In this document: positions 28,700-37,398 of the stretch, one piece after another | How the letters are laid out: each line of letters opens with the position of its first letter | Numbering within the stretch: position 1 is the stretch's first letter | NCBI RefSeq assembly: GCF_900143095.1 | Contig: NZ_FRDA01000002.1 | Coordinates: forward strand, 434,001-498,000 | Origin: Pseudomonas asturiensis | GTDB taxonomy: Bacteria > Pseudomonadota > Gammaproteobacteria > Pseudomonadales > Pseudomonadaceae | DNA length: 64,000 nt | Direction: 5' to 3' | Program-made: the position numbers and the translations under genes | The notes under the pieces: generated by a model | Databases searched by the model: none | Seen by the model: only the letters and a program-made list of their open reading frames with translations | What the model was told of the DNA's origin: nothing

Positions 28700-28710
28700 T
28701 TGTCAGACAA
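28700..28710. promoter_or_regulatory. Palindromic operator 2 before the chemoreceptor gene
   Basis: TTGTC-A-GACAA, identical in core to the site at 28668-28684, centre to centre 29 bases. Two sites nearly three helical turns apart suggest cooperative binding. Confidence 0.55.
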
Positions 28711-28957
28711 TTCTTTAGGTTCATCGAACGTTTTTTACGGGCGAATCATCCTGCCATTGCGGCGCTGTGGAGCTCAGCCTTGACTGCGCCCACCCCTACC
28801 CTTATCAATGCCGCTGCTAGTCGATCTTTCGCAGGACCCAAGGCGTCGTGGGTAGAAATCGATGCGCACGCGGGCGACCGCTCGTTCGAAAACTACCCCG
28901 AGGAATCAATTGCCGAATGGCATCAAAGGTTGCGGCTTGAGCCTTGCAGATGAAGCC

Positions 28958-30097
28958 TTAACCCGAGGCCGCCAATTGCCAGACACGCGCCACATCTCGC
29001 GCCCGGTCGTGCAACAGGCGCGGCGCTTCGCGGCAGGCATCTTCGAGATTCATCGGTCCGCTGGTCAGGGCGAATGCGGCGCTGATGCCATGCCGATAGA
29101 GTTGTTCATAACCCTCGCCCAGCGTTCCGGCCAGTACGATGACCGGCACACCCTGACGCTGCGCAACACGTGCCACGCCCAGCGGTGTCTTGCCGCGCAG
29201 GGTCTGGGCATCGAAACGACCTTCCCCGGTGATCACCAGATCGGCATCGACCAGTGCCTGCTCAAGACCTGTCAGGTCAGCGACGACCTCGACGCCTGCG
29301 CGAAACGAGGCATTCAGGTACGCTTTGGCGGCGAACCCCATGCCCCCCGCTGCGCCACTGCCAGGGCTGTCACGCAGGTCGTGACCCAAAGCAAGGGCCG
29401 AGTGATCGGCGAAATTCGCCAGCGCAGCATCAAGCGCCAGTACCTGCTGGGGCGATGCGCCCTTCTGTGGGCCGAAAATGTGGGATGCCCCGTTTGGACC
29501 GCAAAGCGGGTTATCGACATCGGCTGCAATTTCGACGCGCACGTCGGCCAGACGCGGGTCCACACCGCTCAGGTCAACACGGGCCAGACCGGACAGTGCG
29601 AGACCGCCGCCCGGCAACGGCTGGTCGTCACGGTCCAGAAACCGCACCCCCAACGCCGAGAGCATGCCGCTGCCACCGTCATTGGTCGCGCTGCCACCGA
29701 TGGCCAGGATAATGCGCTGCGCTCCAGCATCCAGCGCCGCCGAAATCAACTGACCGGTGCCCTTGGTACTTGTCAGACAGGCATCACGTTGAGCGAGGGT
29801 GAGCAGTTGCAGCCCGCTGGCCATGGCCATTTCGATGATCGCGGTGCGGCTCTGCGCCAGCCATCCCCAACCGGCCTGGATCATAGTGCCCAGCGGGCCA
29901 CTGACCTGGGCACTCATCCACTGACCGTTACAGGCATCCAGCAAGGCTTCGATGGTGCCTTCACCGCCATCGGCCATGGGGCATTTGATCAGCTCGGCGT
30001 CGGGCCATACTTCAGCGAGGCCGCTGGCAATGGCATCTGCAACCGCCTGCGCGCTGAGGCTGTCTTTGAAGGAGTCGGGGGCGATGACTATTTTCAT
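28958..30097 (-). CDS. Glycerate kinase (GarK/GlxK family)
   Basis: A 379-residue kinase that phosphorylates D-glycerate (to 2-phosphoglycerate in E. coli GarK/GlxK), the exit step of glucarate, galactarate and glyoxylate breakdown. The N-terminus MKIVIAPDSFKDSLSAQ and the CPMADGGEGTIEALL motif define the family. It lies 110 bases after cdaR on the same strand, the usual pairing of this kinase with the sugar-diacid regulator. A 435-codon frame on the opposite strand is a shadow. Confidence 0.94.
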   Translation of the reverse strand: MKIVIAPDSFKDSLSAQAVADAIASGLAEVWPDAELIKCPMADGGEGTIEALLDACNGQWMSAQVSGPLGTMIQAGWGWLAQSRTAIIEMAMASGLQLLTLAQRDACLTSTKGTGQLISAALDAGAQRIILAIGGSATNDGGSGMLSALGVRFLDRDDQPLPGGGLALSGLARVDLSGVDPRLADVRVEIAADVDNPLCGPNGASHIFGPQKGASPQQVLALDAALANFADHSALALGHDLRDSPGSGAAGGMGFAAKAYLNASFRAGVEVVADLTGLEQALVDADLVITGEGRFDAQTLRGKTPLGVARVAQRQGVPVIVLAGTLGEGYEQLYRHGISAAFALTSGPMNLEDACREAPRLLHDRARDVARVWQLAASG

Positions 30098-30206
30098 TGT
30101 TGTTCTCCATATCCGTTACCGGATGTTCTCATCCCGGCCCTGCTTTGCCGCCTGCCCTGCGCACAATGATTCTCTGCCCTTATCGGGCATTTGAACAAAA
30201 TCGCGT

Positions 30207-31298
30207 TCAACCCTGACGCGGACTCATCTGCGCGCCCAGATACAGGCGCAGCAGGTCGTCGGTCTTGTACGGATCGCAGCCGGTCAGTTCGGCAATCTTC
30301 TCCAGCCGGTAGCGCAGGCTGTTGCGATGGATGCCCAGTGCATCGGCGCACGCCTGGCTTTCGCCACTGTAGTCAAACCAGCTGCGCAGCGTTTCAAGCA
30401 GCTGCGCGTGGTTGTGCAAACGGCCAATGGGCTCGGCCACTTCGGCGGCCAGCCAGTCATGGCGGTAGCGCCAGAACAATACGGGCAGGCGATAAGCATC
30501 CAGACGCAGCAGCTTGTGTTGCGGGCGGGCCTGACTCGCGTAATCCAGAAGGTCCCGCAAGGCTGTGCAGGCATGGCGCAACGCACCCAGATCCGCCGAA
30601 AGCGGCGCGGTGGCCATGCGCACTACCGGCCAGTGGTGCTCCTCAAACTGCTTGAGCAGCAAGGCGTCGTCACGGTCCTTGCCGACCGCACGGCACCAGC
30701 AGAGCAAGGTGGGCTCGCGCATCACGCACCAGCTGTCGGGGTAGCGCGAGCCTAGCCAGGCGACAATCTGACTGACGACCGAGGTTTGTACATCGAGCTG
30801 AATCAGCACCGCCTGACGCGGTAACTGTGGCTGCAACCCCAGTTGCCGCGCTTCGTCGACCAGGCTTTCAGGGCAATCGGGCAGTAACAGCCGCGCCAGC
30901 AGGTCCTCACTGCGCTGTAAACGCCACTGCCGATCGGCCTGCTGACGGCGATGCTCCATGAGCATCTCGGCGGTCATCTTGACCAGCTCACCATAGACCC
31001 GGACCTCGTCCGGCTCGCCGGTAATGCCCAGCACACCCACCAGCTTGTGGTCGAGCATCAAGGGCAGATTGACCCCAGGCTTCACCCCGCCCAGATGAAG
31101 CGCGGCCTGAGAGTCGATTTCCACCACCCGGCTGTCGGCCAGCACCAATTGTGCGCCTTCGTGTCGAGTACACAGACGCTCGGGATCCCCGCTGCCGATG
31201 ATGATACCCAGGTAGTCCATGACATTGACGTTGTAGGGCAGAATCGCCATGGCGCGATCGACGATGTCCTGTGCCAGGTCCCGATCAAGCGCGAACAT
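30207..31298 (-). CDS. cdaR: Sugar diacid regulator CdaR
   Basis: A 363-residue regulator: N-terminal sugar-diacid recognition domain (about residues 4-135), a GGDEF-like middle part, and a C-terminal PucR-type helix-turn-helix in ADALGIHRNSLRYRLEKIAEL. In E. coli CdaR (SdaR) activates galactarate, glucarate and glycerate genes when diacids are present. Here it sits upstream of glycerate kinase and near the glucarate genes. It is divergent from a lipoprotein esterase. Confidence 0.92.
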   Translation of the reverse strand: MFALDRDLAQDIVDRAMAILPYNVNVMDYLGIIIGSGDPERLCTRHEGAQLVLADSRVVEIDSQAALHLGGVKPGVNLPLMLDHKLVGVLGITGEPDEVRVYGELVKMTAEMLMEHRRQQADRQWRLQRSEDLLARLLLPDCPESLVDEARQLGLQPQLPRQAVLIQLDVQTSVVSQIVAWLGSRYPDSWCVMREPTLLCWCRAVGKDRDDALLLKQFEEHHWPVVRMATAPLSADLGALRHACTALRDLLDYASQARPQHKLLRLDAYRLPVLFWRYRHDWLAAEVAEPIGRLHNHAQLLETLRSWFDYSGESQACADALGIHRNSLRYRLEKIAELTGCDPYKTDDLLRLYLGAQMSPRQG

Positions 31299-31502
31299 GA
31301 AGACCGCACGCTGCCGCTGAGTGTTTGGATTGAGTAGGCATGCGGATACATTTTGTTGAAGTTATTAGAGGCTGCGAGTGTGCCTGAAACGCGTAGCGAG
31401 CGCGACGTGCATTGCATAGTGCCTGCGCCGTGGTTGTCGTTGTACCCTTGAACACACTGTACACAACCGAACCTGTCACGCCCCATCGAAGGCCCGTCAA
31501 AC

Positions 31503-32657
31503 TTGATCAGATTCCGACTCGCCAGCCTGCTGTCCCTGCTCACACTGTCGGCCTGCTCCTCAATGGCCGAGAGTGAAGACCCCACACGCCGATTTGAGGA
31601 TTATCGCCAGCAGTCAATCGCGCTGATGCGGTCGCAACGCACATTTCAAACGTCGGATCATGAGGCGGAGCTTGAGTGGAATGCACCGCAGCAGTGGACG
31701 CCGACCGGCACCGTCAAAGGCGGCGTGTTGCTGGTTCACGGGCTGGGCGATTCGCCGTGGTCGTTTCATGATGTGGGTCAACGGCTGGCTGATCAGGGGT
31801 TTCTGGTGCGCAGCGTGCTGTTGCCAGGCCACGGCACCAAGCCTGAAGACATGCTCGACGTGACCCTGGAACAATGGCAACAGGTGGTTCGCGAACAGGC
31901 GAAACTGCTCGGCAAGGATGCGCCCAAGGTTTACCTCGGCGGGTTTTCAACCGGGGCCAATCTGGTGCTGGACTACGCCTACGACCATGACGAGATTGCC
32001 GGACTGCTGCTGTTCTCCCCCGCCTTCCGCTCCGACAGCGCTTATGCCTGGCTGACACCGTGGATCGGCTGGGCCAGACCCTGGTTGCTCGCAGCGCCCA
32101 AGGAAGGCCTGCGCCCGATGCAGACACCATTGCGTTACATGAATGTGCCCACCAACGGGTTTGCCCAGTTTTATCGCAGCAGCGCACTGGCTCAGGATCG
32201 TTTGCGTCAGCACCGTTACGACAAGCCGGTATTCATCGCTATCGCCCAGCACGACTCGGTGCTGGACACCGCTTACGTACTGGACACCTTCAACGAACGG
32301 TTCAGCCACCCCGACAGCCGGCTGGTCTGGTACGGCGATCTGCCGGCCAAGGCTGCGCGCACCTCACGCGTCGAAGTGCGTACCGATTACCTGCCCGATT
32401 ACCGCATCAGCCGCTTCTCGCACATGGGCCTGCTGTTCTCCCCCGACAACCCGCTGTATGGCGTCAATGCTAAGCAGCGAATCTGCTGGAACGGCCAGAC
32501 GGACGAGGACACGGCGAAATGCATGGCTGGCGAGCCGGTGTGGTATTCGGACTGGGGCTATCGGGAACCCGGCAAGATCCATTCGCGAACCACCTATAAC
32601 CCGTATTTCGAGTGGCAGACGCAACAGATGCTGGGCGTGCTCAAGAGCGGTCAATAG
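31503..32657 (+). CDS. Lipoprotein alpha/beta hydrolase (esterase)
   Basis: A 384-residue hydrolase with a lipoprotein signal: the lipobox LSAC puts the lipidated Cys at residue 18, so it should be membrane-anchored in the envelope. The nucleophile elbow GGFSTGAN and the HGLGDSPWSF oxyanion region identify a lysophospholipase-like carboxylesterase. The start is TTG at 31503; no ATG fits before the lipobox. It is divergent from cdaR by 204 bases and converges on gntR. Substrate unknown. Confidence 0.8.
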   Translation: MIRFRLASLLSLLTLSACSSMAESEDPTRRFEDYRQQSIALMRSQRTFQTSDHEAELEWNAPQQWTPTGTVKGGVLLVHGLGDSPWSFHDVGQRLADQGFLVRSVLLPGHGTKPEDMLDVTLEQWQQVVREQAKLLGKDAPKVYLGGFSTGANLVLDYAYDHDEIAGLLLFSPAFRSDSAYAWLTPWIGWARPWLLAAPKEGLRPMQTPLRYMNVPTNGFAQFYRSSALAQDRLRQHRYDKPVFIAIAQHDSVLDTAYVLDTFNERFSHPDSRLVWYGDLPAKAARTSRVEVRTDYLPDYRISRFSHMGLLFSPDNPLYGVNAKQRICWNGQTDEDTAKCMAGEPVWYSDWGYREPGKIHSRTTYNPYFEWQTQQMLGVLKSGQ

Positions 32658-32667
32658 CTCCGGCAGT

Positions 32668-33381
32668 TCACTCCAGCGGCACCAGGCGCTCACGACTGTT
32701 GCTCAGGTGCGTCCACATCGCCGCTCGCGCCGCGTCCGGGTCCTTGCGCCGGATGGCGCTGAGCAGCGCTTCGTGCTCCAGATTCGCCAGATAACCCTGA
32801 TGAGCCAGGTTGTTCCCGGCACGTTCACTTGAGGCAATGCGGCTGCGCGGAATGATCGCGCTGCCCAGATGCTGCATGATTTCCATGAAGTACGGATTGC
32901 CGGTCGCCTCGGCGATCAGCATGTGAAAACGCTTGTCCGCCTCGACGCAACTGTCGTCATTGGCCAGCAAATCCTGATAGTCGTCCAGCGCCTGGCGCAT
33001 GGCGGCCAGTTGCTCGTCGGTGCGCCGCAGCGCCGCCAGCGCCACGGCCTGGGTTTCCAGACCGATGCGTAGCTCGATGATGTCGCGCACGCGCGACACG
33101 GTTTCGACTTTCAAGCGCAGCCCGGTCTGATCGCCGCGCTCCAGCACAAAAGTGCCGATGCCGTGGTGGGTCACCACCAGACCTGATGCCTGAAGCTTGG
33201 AAATCGCCTCGCGTACCACGGTGCGGCTGACCCCGTGTTCGCGAACGATCTGGTTCTCGGACGGCAGCTTTTCGCCCGGCGCGATTTTGCCCAGCAAGAT
33301 GCGCTGACTCAATTCAGTGACCAGATCGGTGGCCAGACTGTGCTGGCGGCGTTTGGGCGCGGTGCTGACGGGTTCTTGCAT
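32668..33381 (-). CDS. FadR-subfamily GntR regulator of the glucarate genes
   Basis: A 237-residue regulator with a winged helix (about residues 15-80, recognition part HGVSRTVVREAISKLQA) and an FCD effector domain in the C-terminal half. It is divergent from the hexarate permease and glucarate dehydratase genes, so it is probably their repressor with a sugar acid as inducer. The region just before its start has three TTGTC repeats at exact 11-base spacing, and a 15-base palindrome lies further up, both possible binding sites. Confidence 0.9.
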   Translation of the reverse strand: MQEPVSTAPKRRQHSLATDLVTELSQRILLGKIAPGEKLPSENQIVREHGVSRTVVREAISKLQASGLVVTHHGIGTFVLERGDQTGLRLKVETVSRVRDIIELRIGLETQAVALAALRRTDEQLAAMRQALDDYQDLLANDDSCVEADKRFHMLIAEATGNPYFMEIMQHLGSAIIPRSRIASSERAGNNLAHQGYLANLEHEALLSAIRRKDPDAARAAMWTHLSNSRERLVPLE

Positions 33382-33386
33382 GAAGG

Positions 33387-33418
33387 GTTGTCCTGAAGTT
33401 GTCTGGCGCTTGTCTGAC
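33387..33418. promoter_or_regulatory. Three TTGTC repeats in 11-base phase before gntR
   Basis: GTTGTC at 33387, GTTGTC at 33398 and CTTGTC at 33409 form an exact 11-base tandem register directly upstream of the gntR start (33381). The last continues as TTGTCTGAC, similar to the TTGTCAGACAA palindromes before the chemoreceptor gene. Autoregulation is the likely role. Confidence 0.45.
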
Positions 33419-33505
33419 CGTAGGCCATTGAAAGAACCCGAAACCAGCGGCGCGGTTGCTGGAGAGCCGCGGGGATTGCGTTTCGGGAACCCCGGTACTT
33501 GTCTG

Positions 33506-33520
33506 ACTTGTATTACAAGT
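33506..33520. promoter_or_regulatory. 15-base palindrome in the gntR / permease intergenic region
   Basis: ACTTGTA-T-TACAAGT is a perfect 7-1-7 palindrome, preceded by TTGTCTGAC at 33499. It may bind the GntR protein or overlap the gntR promoter. Confidence 0.45.
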
Positions 33521-33761
33521 TAAACACACCTGTCAAAGCTCTACTTCTCCTTCCGTCCTGTTTTTCTTTAACGATCCGACGAGGAAAGGAATCGTTTATA
33601 AGCCGACACCGCAATCATCAAAGGCATAAAACCCCAATAAACGTTGACAGTTGACTACTTGAAATGAATATCGCGCAGGGATGAACGCTGCCCTCCTCAC
33701 CGTCAGGCGTAGAAATTTATCGCTGTCCGATCGGCGAGGGGCTTGCGCAAGCGCGACTAAC

Positions 33762-33779
33762 TTGTATGATGACAGACAA
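33762..33779. promoter_or_regulatory. Operator-like sequence before the hexarate permease gene
   Basis: TTGTATGATGACAGACAA has opposed TTGT and ACAA ends, and its right half (AGACAA) equals that of the TTGTCAGACAA sites. It lies about 60-75 bases before the permease start, a suitable place for repressor action. Confidence 0.4.
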
Positions 33780-33836
33780 TGCAAGGAACACACCTCGCAC
33801 AGACCCGCATAAAAACAACGAGTGGGAGATTCAATT

Positions 33837-35183
33837 GTGAGCACATCCAATTCCGGGATGGCCAACGGTGCAGATTCGGTCCTGAGTTCGGCCGTCTCGA
33901 AAGTCAAACGCCATGTCCTGCCGCTTTTCGTCATCATGTTTATCGTCAACTACATCGACCGAGTGAACATCGGCTTCGTGCGCTCGCACATGGAGCACGA
34001 CCTGGGCATCGGTGCTGCGGCCTATGGGCTGGGTGCCGGGCTGTTCTTCATCGGTTATGCGTTGTTCGAAGTCCCCTCAAACATCCTGCTGCAGAAAGTC
34101 GGCGCCCGTATCTGGCTGACGCGCATCATGCTGACCTGGGGCCTGGTCGCCTCCTGCATGGCCTTCATCCAGAACGAAACCCACTTCTATATCCTGCGCT
34201 TTCTGCTGGGGGTAGCCGAAGCCGGTTTCTTTCCGGGCGTTATCTATTACTTCACCCGCTGGCTGCCAGGCGTTGAACGCGGCAAGGCGATTGCCATCTT
34301 CCTCAGCGGCTCGGCCATTGCTTCGCTGATATCCGGTCCGCTGTCCGGTCTGCTGCTGCAGATCACCGGTTTCGGCCTGAAAGGCTGGCAGTGGATGTAC
34401 TTCATCGAGGGCATGTTCTCGGTGGGTCTGTGCTTCTTCGTCTGGTTCTGGCTGGACTCCAAGCCCCACGATGCCAAGTGGCTGAGCCGCGAGGAGCAGG
34501 ACGCGCTGGTCAATGCCATCGACGCCGAGCAGGCCGCCCGCGAGGCCGCTACGCCCGTCAAGGCGTCCATCGGCAAGTTGCTGAAAGACAGCCAGATCAT
34601 TCTGTTCTGCCTGATCTACTTCTTCATTCAGTTAACCATCTACGCCGCGACCTTCTGGCTGCCGAGCATCATTCGGAAAATGGGCAGCCTGACTGATTTT
34701 GAAGTCGGCATGTTCAACTCCATCCCCTGGCTCTTGTCGATCGTCGGCATGTACGCCTTCGCCACGCTGTCGGCCAAATGGAAACGCCAGCAGGCCTGGG
34801 TCGCTGCAGCGCTGCTGATCGCCGCCGCCGGTATGTTCATGTCCACCACCGGCAGCCCGATCTTCGCCTTCGTCGCCATCTGCTTTGCCGCACTGGGCTT
34901 CAAATCGGCGTCGTCACTGTTCTGGCCGATTCCTCAGGCCTATCTCGACGCACGAATCGCAGCGGCGGTGATCGCGCTGATCAACTCGGTGGGCAACCTG
35001 GGCGGCTTCGTGGCCCCGACCACCTTCGGCCTGCTGGAAGAGCACACCGGCTCGATTCAAGGCGGGCTCTACGGCCTGACCGCAACGTCGCTGATTGCGG
35101 CGGTCATTGTCTTCGCCGCCCGCAACAAGCCAAAGCCTGGCGCGACACCCGTTGCCGCCATCCAGACGCCGGCGACTCACTGA
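33837..35183 (+). CDS. MFS hexarate (glucarate/galactarate) permease
   Basis: A 448-residue MFS permease of the anion:cation symporter family (GudP/GarP-like), with 12 predicted helices. The family signature NYIDRVNIGFVRSHM lies in helix 1 and the next loop. The start is GTG: I prefer 33837, with GGGAG nine bases upstream, over the in-frame GTG at 33822. It lies 36 bases before glucarate dehydratase, which points to D-glucarate or galactarate as substrate. The divergent FadR-type regulator probably controls it. Confidence 0.88.
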   Translation: MSTSNSGMANGADSVLSSAVSKVKRHVLPLFVIMFIVNYIDRVNIGFVRSHMEHDLGIGAAAYGLGAGLFFIGYALFEVPSNILLQKVGARIWLTRIMLTWGLVASCMAFIQNETHFYILRFLLGVAEAGFFPGVIYYFTRWLPGVERGKAIAIFLSGSAIASLISGPLSGLLLQITGFGLKGWQWMYFIEGMFSVGLCFFVWFWLDSKPHDAKWLSREEQDALVNAIDAEQAAREAATPVKASIGKLLKDSQIILFCLIYFFIQLTIYAATFWLPSIIRKMGSLTDFEVGMFNSIPWLLSIVGMYAFATLSAKWKRQQAWVAAALLIAAAGMFMSTTGSPIFAFVAICFAALGFKSASSLFWPIPQAYLDARIAAAVIALINSVGNLGGFVAPTTFGLLEEHTGSIQGGLYGLTATSLIAAVIVFAARNKPKPGATPVAAIQTPATH

Positions 35184-35219
35184 CGCTCATTTCAACAACA
35201 ATTTCGCAAGGATTTCACC

Positions 35220-36572
35220 ATGAACGCTCAGCACACCAGCATCACTGCCAAGGCCCCTGTCATCACCCAGATGCAGGTTGTGCCAGTGGCGGGCCATGAC
35301 GACATGCTGCTCAACCTCAGCGGCGCACACGGCCCTTACTTCACCCGCAACATCGTGATCCTGAAGGACAACGCGGGCCATACCGGGGTTGGTGAAGTAC
35401 CCGGCGGTGACCTGATTCGCCAGACGCTGGAAGACGCACGCTCGCTGGTGGTCGGCAGCAGCATCGGCACGTATCAGAAGATTCTCAACGATGTACGCAA
35501 GGCCTTTGCCGAGCGGGACTCGGGCGGCCGTGGCCAGCAGACCTTCGATCTGCGCATTACCATTCACGCGGTCACTGCACTGGAAGCCGCCCTGCTCGAC
35601 CTGCTCGGTCAGCACCTTGATGTGCCGGTCGCGGCGCTGTTGGGTGAAGGTCAGCAGCGTGATCAGGTCGAGATGCTGGGCTATCTGTTCTATGTGGGCG
35701 ACCAGCGCAAGACTGACCTTGCCTATCGCAGCGAACCGGACGCCGACAACGACTGGTTCCGCCTGCGCCACGAAGTCGCGCTGACGCCTGAAGCCGTGGT
35801 GCGTCTGGCTGAAGCGGCGCATCAGCGCTATGGCTTTCAGGATTTCAAACTCAAGGGCGGCGTGCTGCGCGGCGACGAAGAAATCGAAGCCGTGACGGCG
35901 CTGGCCGAACGCTTCCCCGACGCACGCATCACCCTGGATCCCAACGGCGCCTGGTCACTCAAGGAAGCCATCCGTCTGTGCCGTGATCAGCACGCTGTGC
36001 TGGCTTACGCCGAAGACCCGTGCGGCGCGGAAAACGGTTTCTCCGGTCGCGAAGTGATGGCCGAATTCCGCCGCGCCACAGGCTTGAAGACCGCCACCAA
36101 CATGATCGCCACCGACTGGCGCGAGATGGGCCACGCCATTCAGTTGCAATCGGTGGACATCCCGCTGGCCGACCCGCACTTCTGGACCATGCAAGGCTCG
36201 GTGCGCGTCGCACAGATGTGCAACGAATGGGGCCTGACCTGGGGCTCGCACTCCAACAACCACTTCGACATTTCACTGGCGATGTTCACCCATGTGGCAG
36301 CCGCTGCGCCAGGCAACATCACTGCCATCGATACGCACTGGATCTGGCAGGACGGCCAGCGCCTGACCAAGGCCCCGTTGCAGATCATCGGCGGCAAGGT
36401 TGAGGTTCCGAAAAAACCGGGCCTGGGCGTCGAACTGGATATGGATCAGCTGGCCAAGGCGCACGAACTGTACAAAGGCATGGGCCTGGGCGCGCGCAAC
36501 GACGCCGTGGCGATGCAGTTCCTGATTCCAGACTGGACGTTCAACAACAAGCAGCCTTGCCTGGTGCGTTGA
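35220..36572 (+). CDS. gudD: D-glucarate dehydratase
   Basis: A 450-residue enolase-superfamily enzyme that dehydrates D-glucarate to 5-dehydro-4-deoxyglucarate. Catalytic features are visible in order: the KxK motif in DFKLKGG, metal ligands in LDPNGAW and YAEDPCG, the Asn in KTATNM, and the His-containing SHSNNHFD. Length matches GudD. The gene follows its permease and ends in a strong terminator. The next pathway enzyme (dehydratase KdgD or aldolase GarL) is not in this window. Confidence 0.95.
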   Translation: MNAQHTSITAKAPVITQMQVVPVAGHDDMLLNLSGAHGPYFTRNIVILKDNAGHTGVGEVPGGDLIRQTLEDARSLVVGSSIGTYQKILNDVRKAFAERDSGGRGQQTFDLRITIHAVTALEAALLDLLGQHLDVPVAALLGEGQQRDQVEMLGYLFYVGDQRKTDLAYRSEPDADNDWFRLRHEVALTPEAVVRLAEAAHQRYGFQDFKLKGGVLRGDEEIEAVTALAERFPDARITLDPNGAWSLKEAIRLCRDQHAVLAYAEDPCGAENGFSGREVMAEFRRATGLKTATNMIATDWREMGHAIQLQSVDIPLADPHFWTMQGSVRVAQMCNEWGLTWGSHSNNHFDISLAMFTHVAAAAPGNITAIDTHWIWQDGQRLTKAPLQIIGGKVEVPKKPGLGVELDMDQLAKAHELYKGMGLGARNDAVAMQFLIPDWTFNNKQPCLVR

Positions 36573-36616
36573 GCCGCTTTCGCCTGACCCTGAATCACTC
36601 GCCACATCGTGGGCAC

Positions 36617-36648
36617 ACGGCGCGCAACCCCCTTGCGCGCCGTTTTTT
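36617..36648 (+). terminator. Rho-independent terminator after gudD
   Basis: ACGGCGCGCAA, five C, TTGCGCGCCGT: an 11-pair stem, followed by a run of T. It ends the permease-dehydratase transcript and separates it from the DUF1345 gene. Confidence 0.9.
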
Positions 36649-36705
36649 CTTGGTTTGATCAGCCGCGTGATACTGTCTTGCAACAATCAGTAACGACTAC
36701 CCAGC

Positions 36706-37359
36706 ATGCGCCATATCGCTCGAACCCACCCTCGCCTGACCCTCGCAGCCCTCGCAGGCCTGACAAGCGGCATTGCATCGGCCTGGCTGTTTCCCTACGC
36801 GACCCTGATCCAGAGCCTGCTCATCGGCTGGGACTCCGGCGTCTGGCTTTATCTGATCCTGATGTTCATGCTCACTCTGCGCAGCGACGCCGGCGACGTT
36901 CGGCGCATTGCGGTGATGGAAGACGAGAACGCCGGCACCATCCTGATCACCGTCTCTATCGCAGCACTGGCAAGCCTTGCGGCCATCATTGTCGAGATCG
37001 CTGGCAGCAAAGGACTCTCCCCCCATGCCCAATTGCTGCATCACGCGTTCACCGGCCTGACCATCGTCGGATCGTGGCTGATGATCGGGGTCATTTTCAG
37101 CCTGCACTACGCGCGGCTGTTCTACACCTGGGACGGCAAGGCGCCGGCGCTGTCCTTCAATGACGGTGAACGAAACCCGGACTACTGGGATTTTCTGTAT
37201 TTCTCATTCACCCTGAGCGTTGCCGTGCAGACCTCGGATGTCGGTGTCGCTACCCGTCAGATGCGCAAGATCGTGCTGGCCCAGTCACTGCTCTGCTTTG
37301 TGTTCAACACCGCTATTCTGGGGTTTTCGATCAACATCGCGGCCAGCCTCTTCAACTAG
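36706..37359 (+). CDS. DUF1345 membrane protein
   Basis: A 217-residue inner-membrane protein with about five helices, of the DUF1345 family. The late segment [18 protein letters not shown], just before the last helices, is the conserved family core. No function is established. Its own start follows the gudD terminator by about 60 bases. The 39-base gap to the dehydrogenase gene allows co-transcription. Confidence 0.8.
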   Translation: MRHIARTHPRLTLAALAGLTSGIASAWLFPYATLIQSLLIGWDSGVWLYLILMFMLTLRSDAGDVRRIAVMEDENAGTILITVSIAALASLAAIIVEIAGSKGLSPHAQLLHHAFTGLTIVGSWLMIGVIFSLHYARLFYTWDGKAPALSFNDGERNPDYWDFLYFSFTLSVAVQTSDVGVATRQMRKIVLAQSLLCFVFNTAILGFSINIAASLFN

Positions 37360-37398
37360 ACAATCCTCTTCGGACACAGGCCAAAAAGGCGTTTATTC

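Larger units (their letters stand above)
28624..28957. other. Intergenic region between glycerate kinase and the chemoreceptor gene
   Basis: 334 bases. The left third carries the twin palindromes and presumably the chemoreceptor promoter. The rest, up to the glycerate kinase stop, shows no clear terminator hairpin with a T-run and no supported gene. Confidence 0.5.
33382..33836. other. Divergent regulatory region gntR / hexarate permease
   Basis: About 455 bases, AT-rich between 33520 and 33660. It holds the TTGTC repeats, the 15-base palindrome and the operator-like sequence near 33762. I see no supported gene; a frame at 33596-33949 on the minus strand overlaps the permease start and is unconvincing. 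Confidence 0.5.

Noticed and set aside
28862..30169. 435-codon plus-strand frame opposite glycerate kinase
   Set aside because: It is antisense to a clear family member, with no ribosome site and a Gln/Arg/His-rich shadow composition.
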